A stretch of DNA of 64,000 nt from positions 1 through 64,000 of the forward strand of contig OZ345354.1 of the NCBI GenBank assembly GCA_977006965.1. Direction: 5' to 3'. This document shows, piece by piece, positions 59,634-64,000 of the stretch. The DNA comes from Phymatolithon calcareum (taxonomy: Eukaryota > Rhodophyta > Florideophyceae > Hapalidiales). Position numbers and translations under genes: made by a program. Within the stretch, counting starts at the first letter, position 1; each line of letters starts with the position of its first letter. The notes below the pieces were generated by a model. That model did not search any database. It saw nothing but the letters and a program-made list of their open reading frames with translations, and had not been told where the DNA came from.

Positions 59634-61343
59634 ATGGTGTGCTGGGTTATTTCGCGGCTCAACGTCATCGTGCTATGGGACGTCGAGTCCTCGCCGGAAT
59701 GGCGGCAACGCGTTACTCGGAACTTGGAAGGCCCGGCCCTAGGCTGCGCAGCCGATTGGCGCCACCTGCGCCGCTGGAGCTGGCGCCGGACCCTGTCCGA
59801 TTGGGCGACCAAGCTCGGAAGGCGACATCCTATCCCCGTGCATGTTGTAGCCGACGTTGCCCGTTTGCCGACCGCCGGCGATGTGTGCTGGGCCGAGGGC
59901 TTCTATGAGAGTTCGAAGGACGAGGCGTGGTGCCTCTCTCTGGTGCAATTCGACGCCCGTTGCCTCGATGGTCTTACTCCGTTTGCACTCGATGTGCTGC
60001 CGAGCCCGGCTATGCAAGAGACGGCCTGGCGTCGGGGCTCGGTTGCCCATTGCCTCTGGGCGGCATTCTTCGCGCAGTGGGTACGCAGTGTTTTGCATGG
60101 GATCATGACGGAGGCCCACCTTCTTGGCCCGAACGCCCGGCTCTGGTGGCTGCCACCTGCTTTGGTGGCCGCTATGCGCCGTATCGTGTGTACTTCCCTT
60201 CTTGGCGGTGACGTGGCCACCGGCCGTCGACTTGAGGCCCTTCTCGCCTCCATCGAGACCATTCATTGGTCAGAGGTAGATCCCGCCAGAACTGTTTGAC
60301 CTCTGCGCAACGACGTTCGCGCTCTCATATACCGCAACGGGGATTTCGTCCCTGGGATGTCCGTTCCTAGTCCCCCGCCATACCGCGAGACATGCTCGGA
60401 GGTGGCTACGTCACCTTGCGCGGCGAGATTTACACCGGCGCCCTTGGCGCCTTCCGCGAAGATCATTCCGGCCGCGTCACCCGTCCTCGGCCCTGGGACG
60501 CACATGACTTCGATGCCCTTCGGGGCTTGGCCAAGGCCGACCGCATGGCTGCCGAGTCCACTTCCGCAGCCGGCGGTGCGAGCGAGAATGTCGAGGCGGA
60601 ATGCCGCGCGAAACGGCCAAGGGATGGCAACGAAGATGTCCCTAAGAAGAATGATGATGAGGCCACCTCCCCGGCCATAGTGGCCTTTGGCATGTATCAG
60701 CCCGGTCGATGCGGCTTCATGCTCACAGTTGAGCGCCCCTTGCTCCGCTTCTTCACCCGTGTGACTGTCGAGGAGCCATGCCACGAGGATGACGGTGCTC
60801 AACACCATCCGAGGGCCAACTCGGCACCGGAAGGGCCTCTGGACTTAGTCGATGTTTCGCCTGGAACCGCTGTCGAAGAGGTCATCAAGCGCATTCGATC
60901 ATCTTCCGCCGAGACCGAGGATCCGGAAAGCGCGGTGAATCGTGCGCTTTGTACCGCTCGTTGGGCCGCTCAGTCCGTGGAGATCATCGACGACCAAGGC
61001 GTGTCTCTTGTGTCGCAAACTCCTCTGTACGAGTTGATGCCAATGGTGGGCCACGAGGTGACTGACATGGCCGTCGGCGTGTTTCACGTATTCTAAGATT
61101 CACAAGTTGTTCAACGCGATGGGCCTTTCTCCCTTGGAGTGTAAGGACCTATACTGGGTCGATGACGAGCAAGTGTCCACGGTGGTGTGGGACTTGTTCG
61201 AAGATGTTGCCGCCATCGGGCGTGGATCTGCCTATGTTCGCGACCAGGCCGGAAAAGAGACCGCAATCGAGGCTCTTCGATTGGTACATTGGGCCACGCG
61301 CGATCTGCTGCCGCGCCGGATCCCTTCTGCTCACACCTGTTAG
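59634..61343 (+). pseudogene. Unknown long coding block, antisense to gypsy pol, frameshifted
   Basis: Three consecutive frames show strong third-position G/C bias and protein-like composition. 59634-60299 has 221 codons, ends at a TGA and reads on for about 20 codons. 60392-61096 has 234 codons. 61107-61343 has 78 codons. Together they span about 570 codons, probably one protein with two frameshifts and one stop. The first part is Trp/Arg-rich. The second has a nuclear-localisation-like AKRPRDGNEDVPKK. The third contains LYWVDDEQVSTVVWDLFEDV. I recognise no domain. Position and base composition suggest an additional antisense gene of the gypsy element; an unrelated host or transposon gene is the alternative. 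Confidence 0.5.
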
Positions 61344-61689
61344 CTTTGTTAGACGTAAGTTTGAACTTTAGGCATAATTAAGCCATTTGTTATTGATTGA
61401 AGAACGCAGGCCAACTTAGGCCATTTGTCCAGAAATACTTGTGACTCCGTACGTCCATGTTAGAAGGGCCCAAACAAATTGACAGGATGTTACGTATGAA
61501 AGCGGGCGATCCAATGAAGTCGCAAAAGCTCTTCCGTCCAAGTCCTCTGCCCCCCATTCCCGACCCCTCCCCTCCTTATGAAGAGTGCGGGCTCTCCTAA
61601 TAGTGTCCCTGGCGGAACAAGAGAAGTGCTCCAGGGCGCGACACAGCGGCCCAGGTTACTGTCGCGCGGCGTCGCGCAGGTGCTAAGTA

Positions 61690-62130
61690 AGGGCACCGAT
61701 AACCTTTTCGGGATTCCTCCTTTGCGCTTGCGGAAGAAGGAGCGTAACTTGTGCAAGGAGAGGCTGTACGGACGTTGCCAGGTGTCGTCTTCTGGGCCGT
61801 ACTCGAACTAGCGTGTTCGTATTCGGTTTAAGGCGGGATCGTAAGCGATCAAGCGCTAAATGACATACTCGTCACCATCGTAGTTTTTTTCCCTCCTGCG
61901 TCGCTTCTGGTTCTTCGTTTAGTGGGGCCCTGACCGCGACGCCCCGATGGCGCTCCTCAGGACGACGCTCCTCTAGAGTGCGGTCGTCGGCGACCAGTGG
62001 CAGCCTATCAGGCGGAGTTGGTGTAAGGACCACGCGGTCGCGAGAGACGGTGTCGTCAACGCCCGATGCGTTGATGATGACGACGTTCTTCGCCGAGGTC
62101 TTTACGACTCGATAGGGCCCAGCTGCCTCG
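61690..62130 (-). pseudogene. Integrase C-terminal GPY/F module and chromodomain
   Basis: Minus-strand reading gives FILREAAGPYRVVKTSAKNV then VSRDRVVLTPTPP, the GPY/F module of gypsy integrases. About 50 residues on, after a frame change near 61880, come DGDEYVI, RLIAYDPALNRIRTR, FEYGPEDDTWQRPYSLSLH. This is the chromodomain pattern (Y.V..I...R, F..GPE.DTWEP...L) that directs integration to modified chromatin in chromodomain-bearing gypsy elements. TAG codons follow DEYVI and RTR. The frame continues as a basic tail to 61490. The aromatic cage is only partly kept. Confidence 0.7.
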
Positions 62131-63253
62131 CGCAGTATGAAGACAAACTTTCCGGGGCAGAGTCTTCTGCGGAAGGTCTCACGGCCTTGTAGAAGTTGGC
62201 TTTGTACCGTGCTTGGGCGCGACGGATATTTCCGTCTGCAGTGGCCATGAGGGCCTTAAGGCGCGCCAAAAATTGCTCTCGTTGCTGGCGAGGGTGGGTT
62301 TCACCAGATGAGGCCACGTTTTGGATGGCAAAGTGCACCGGTGGTTGACTGACTGTGAGTTCAAGGGGACTGAAACCCGTGGCGCTATGAATCTGGGTAT
62401 TGTACCCGTACGACAGCGCGTCTGCGAAGCGATCCCAGTCGTCAAGGTGCTCTGCCACGTACGCGCGCAAGGCCGCGTGTATGGTGCGTTTGCATCGTTC
62501 CGCTTGGCCGTTAGTCTGCGGATGGTAAGCCGCAGTGATTAGGTTCAGAATTCCTAGGGTCTGGCAAACGGCCTGAAAGTGCTTGGATGCGAACTACTGG
62601 CCATTGTCCGACAAAAGGTACACCGGCGGTCCGTAAGCGAATACCCAGTGGTTACAGAAAGCCGAAGCCACTGCGTGGGCCGTTGTGGACTTGAGCGGGA
62701 CTGCTCGCGTGAGCTTTGAATAGCGGTCCGTGATGACCAACAAGTTCTTGTGCCCGTCTTTGGTCTTGCAGAACGGACCGAGGATGTCAATAGAGACAAA
62801 CTCCAAAGGCTCGGATGCAGGGAACAGCTTCAACCACTGACTGTGGCGGCGGAGCTTTACGCGCTCCTTTGCGCATGGGATGCATGATTTCACCATGCAT
62901 ACAACGTCAAGGGCCATGGACGGCCAGTAGAATTCTCGGCGCAAGATCTGGTACATTCGAGTAGTGCCGGGATGGCCCGCACGCCGCGCGTAATGTGCCA
63001 AGTGCAACACACGGGGCCTCAGTGCCGGGAGAGCAACGATCTGGTGTAAAAGGTTAATGGGAGCGACCCGCTTGAACCTGGGCGACCGCCCGTCGTCCAC
63101 CTTTGGCGCGAGTACGCAGCACCAGGGGTCGGCAGACTGGGCCTCGATGTACTCTCCGATCGAGATTGGGCTGTGGTCCGTTGCTTCGACGACTGTCGCA
63201 ACCAGTAAAGCTGGTGGGGCCAAGTCTTCTGCGAAGGAGGGGAAGTCGTCCAC
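62102..63253 (-). pseudogene. Ty3/gypsy integrase, zinc finger and catalytic core
   Basis: Integrase inserts the element's cDNA. The HHCC zinc finger is seen as HYARRAGHPG ... CIPCAKERVKL. The core has D in EFVSIDILGPF, D in VYLLSDNGQ and E in HPQTNGQAER, so all three catalytic residues are present. A TAG at 62594-62596 sits right after DNGQ, where the family has PQF. The frame then continues without shift to about 62130, where it passes into another phase for the GPY/F module. The upstream part (LPTYGDCPF ... EYIEAQSADP) is the usual linker from RNase H. Confidence 0.85.
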
Positions 63254-64000
63254 CCATTCAAAGTCGCCTTGATCCGGTGGGTCACATGTTTGCCTCTTTC
63301 CGATCGCGGTTTCAACTGCTAGGCAGGGAATGTCCAGATCTGGTCCGAATGGACAATCGCCGTACGTGGGTAAGCGCGAGATGGTGTCGGCGATCGTATT
63401 CTCGGCGCTTTTATTTTAATGCACCTTGAAGCTATGCCCCATCAAAACGATGCGCCAACGTGCGAGGCGATTTGACCCATCCGCGGGGCTGAAAATCCAG
63501 CGGAGCGCCTGGTGATCGGTAAACAGATCAAACTCCTCCAATTAGAGGTACGGTTGGAGGATCTGTACGGCACATATGATGGCCAGGCATTCCTTCTCGC
63601 CCGCAGAGTAGTTTTTCTCTGCTGTTCGGAGCTATCGACTCCAGAAGCCCAGCGGGTATCGTTTACCGTCTTCGTTTGTTTGAAAGAGCAAACAGCCAAT
63701 CTGATGGACGCAGGCATCTGTATCGACCGAGTAGCGCAAACCCCGACGGGGCAACCACAGAACGGGCGGGGAAGCTAATGCTTTCTTCAAGAGGCCAAAC
63801 GCGGCCAAGCGGCGATCGTCAAACACGGGGAGCGAGGACCCTGCTCCTTCTTTAAGAGCTCCGTGAGCGGAGCTGCTACACGTGCAAAGTTCGGAATGAA
63901 ACGTCGGTGGACGTTGCAAAGTCCAAGGAAAGAGCGGGGCTCCGACTGGCTAGTCGGGACTTTGCGCCCATGGATGGCGTCGGTGTTTGCGGTTCGCCAC
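63254..64000 (-). pseudogene. Ty3/gypsy reverse transcriptase end and RNase H
   Basis: Reading from the right edge: SFLGLCNVHRRFIPNFARVA, then APLTELLKKEQ, the end of the reverse transcriptase domain. After a frameshift near 63840 comes FGLLKKALASPPVLWLP and then YSVDTDACVHQIGCLLFQ, with the first RNase H aspartate (TDA). After another frameshift near 63545 come DLFTDHQALRWIF and NTIADTISRLP, the canonical TDH..L and DALSR positions. A TAA lies at 63416-63418. The element is cut by the window edge. Confidence 0.85.

Larger units (their letters stand above)
61490..64000 (-). mobile_element. Ty3/gypsy retrotransposon pol region with chromodomain, decayed
   Basis: Pol segments run down the minus strand in gypsy order: reverse transcriptase end, RNase H, integrase, GPY/F module and chromodomain. 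The window's right edge cuts it, so gag, protease and the reverse transcriptase palm lie outside. A purine-rich stretch on minus at 61555-61590 follows the last frame. Stops and frameshifts in every domain show it is inactive. Confidence 0.88.

Noticed and set aside
59739-60266. A 175-codon minus frame opposite the antisense block
   Set aside because: The plus frame has the coding-like third-position G/C bias and continues into two further coding frames. The minus frame is its shadow.

Overview
The window looks like nuclear DNA of a eukaryote, most likely a red alga. This is an inference with moderate confidence. It rests on a 5S rRNA whose helices and 3' half resemble florideophyte 5S, a plant/alga/stramenopile-type nitrate transporter fragment, a pogo-like DDE transposase of the kind common in algae and oomycetes, and several classes of decayed retroelement. 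An oomycete or another stramenopile is the main alternative. No bacterial operon, tRNA cluster, CRISPR array or phage module is present.

Layout. (1) Bases 1-28301 are one tandem array of an exactly 1500-bp unit, about 18.9 copies that appear identical. It begins outside the window on the left and ends abruptly at 28301. Each unit holds one 120-nt 5S rRNA gene (first copy 1086-1205, then every 1500 bp, 19 genes) followed by a T-run terminator. The long spacer carries a cluster of CACGTG boxes ahead of a TATAAATA box, two adjacent perfect hairpins with GCGNAGC loops, and telomere-like CCCTAAA variants. (2) Directly after the array (28377-29230, minus) is a broken RecQ-family helicase gene. (3) 29.3-32.6 kb is gene-poor and ends in an imperfect direct repeat. 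(4) 32647-35256 is an apparently intact pogo/Tc1-superfamily DNA transposon: 28-bp terminal inverted repeats, a TA target duplication and a 515-codon uninterrupted transposase. (5) 35.3-41.7 kb holds a small unknown gene, a second copy of its 3' end, and diverged direct repeats that resemble LTR remains. (6) 41.7-45.8 kb is a graveyard of non-LTR (LINE) reverse transcriptase pieces on both strands. (7) 46.25-46.78 kb is a fragment of an NRT2-type nitrate transporter gene, followed by a GC-rich minisatellite. (8) 47.5-58.8 kb is gene-poor. It holds a Harbinger-type transposase fragment, a 55-bp near-perfect palindrome, a tRNA-headed SINE-like repeat in two copies, and a four-copy dispersed module. 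(9) 58.8-64.0 kb is a GC-rich block dominated by a decayed Ty3/gypsy element with a chromodomain (pol on minus). An unknown, frameshifted, coding-looking stretch lies on the opposite strand between pol and a candidate LTR.

Taken together, this is a 5S rDNA locus, possibly subtelomeric, flanked by a transposon-rich, gene-poor region. The only products that look functional are the 5S rRNAs and the pogo-like transposase, with the small unknown gene at 36.4-37.0 kb as a possible third. Every other coding signal is interrupted by stops or frameshifts. The elements most worth following up are the composite 5S unit (Pol III gene plus Pol II-like promoter plus twin ultra-stable hairpins), the RecQ remnant at the array edge, the intact transposon, and the antisense coding block in the gypsy element.
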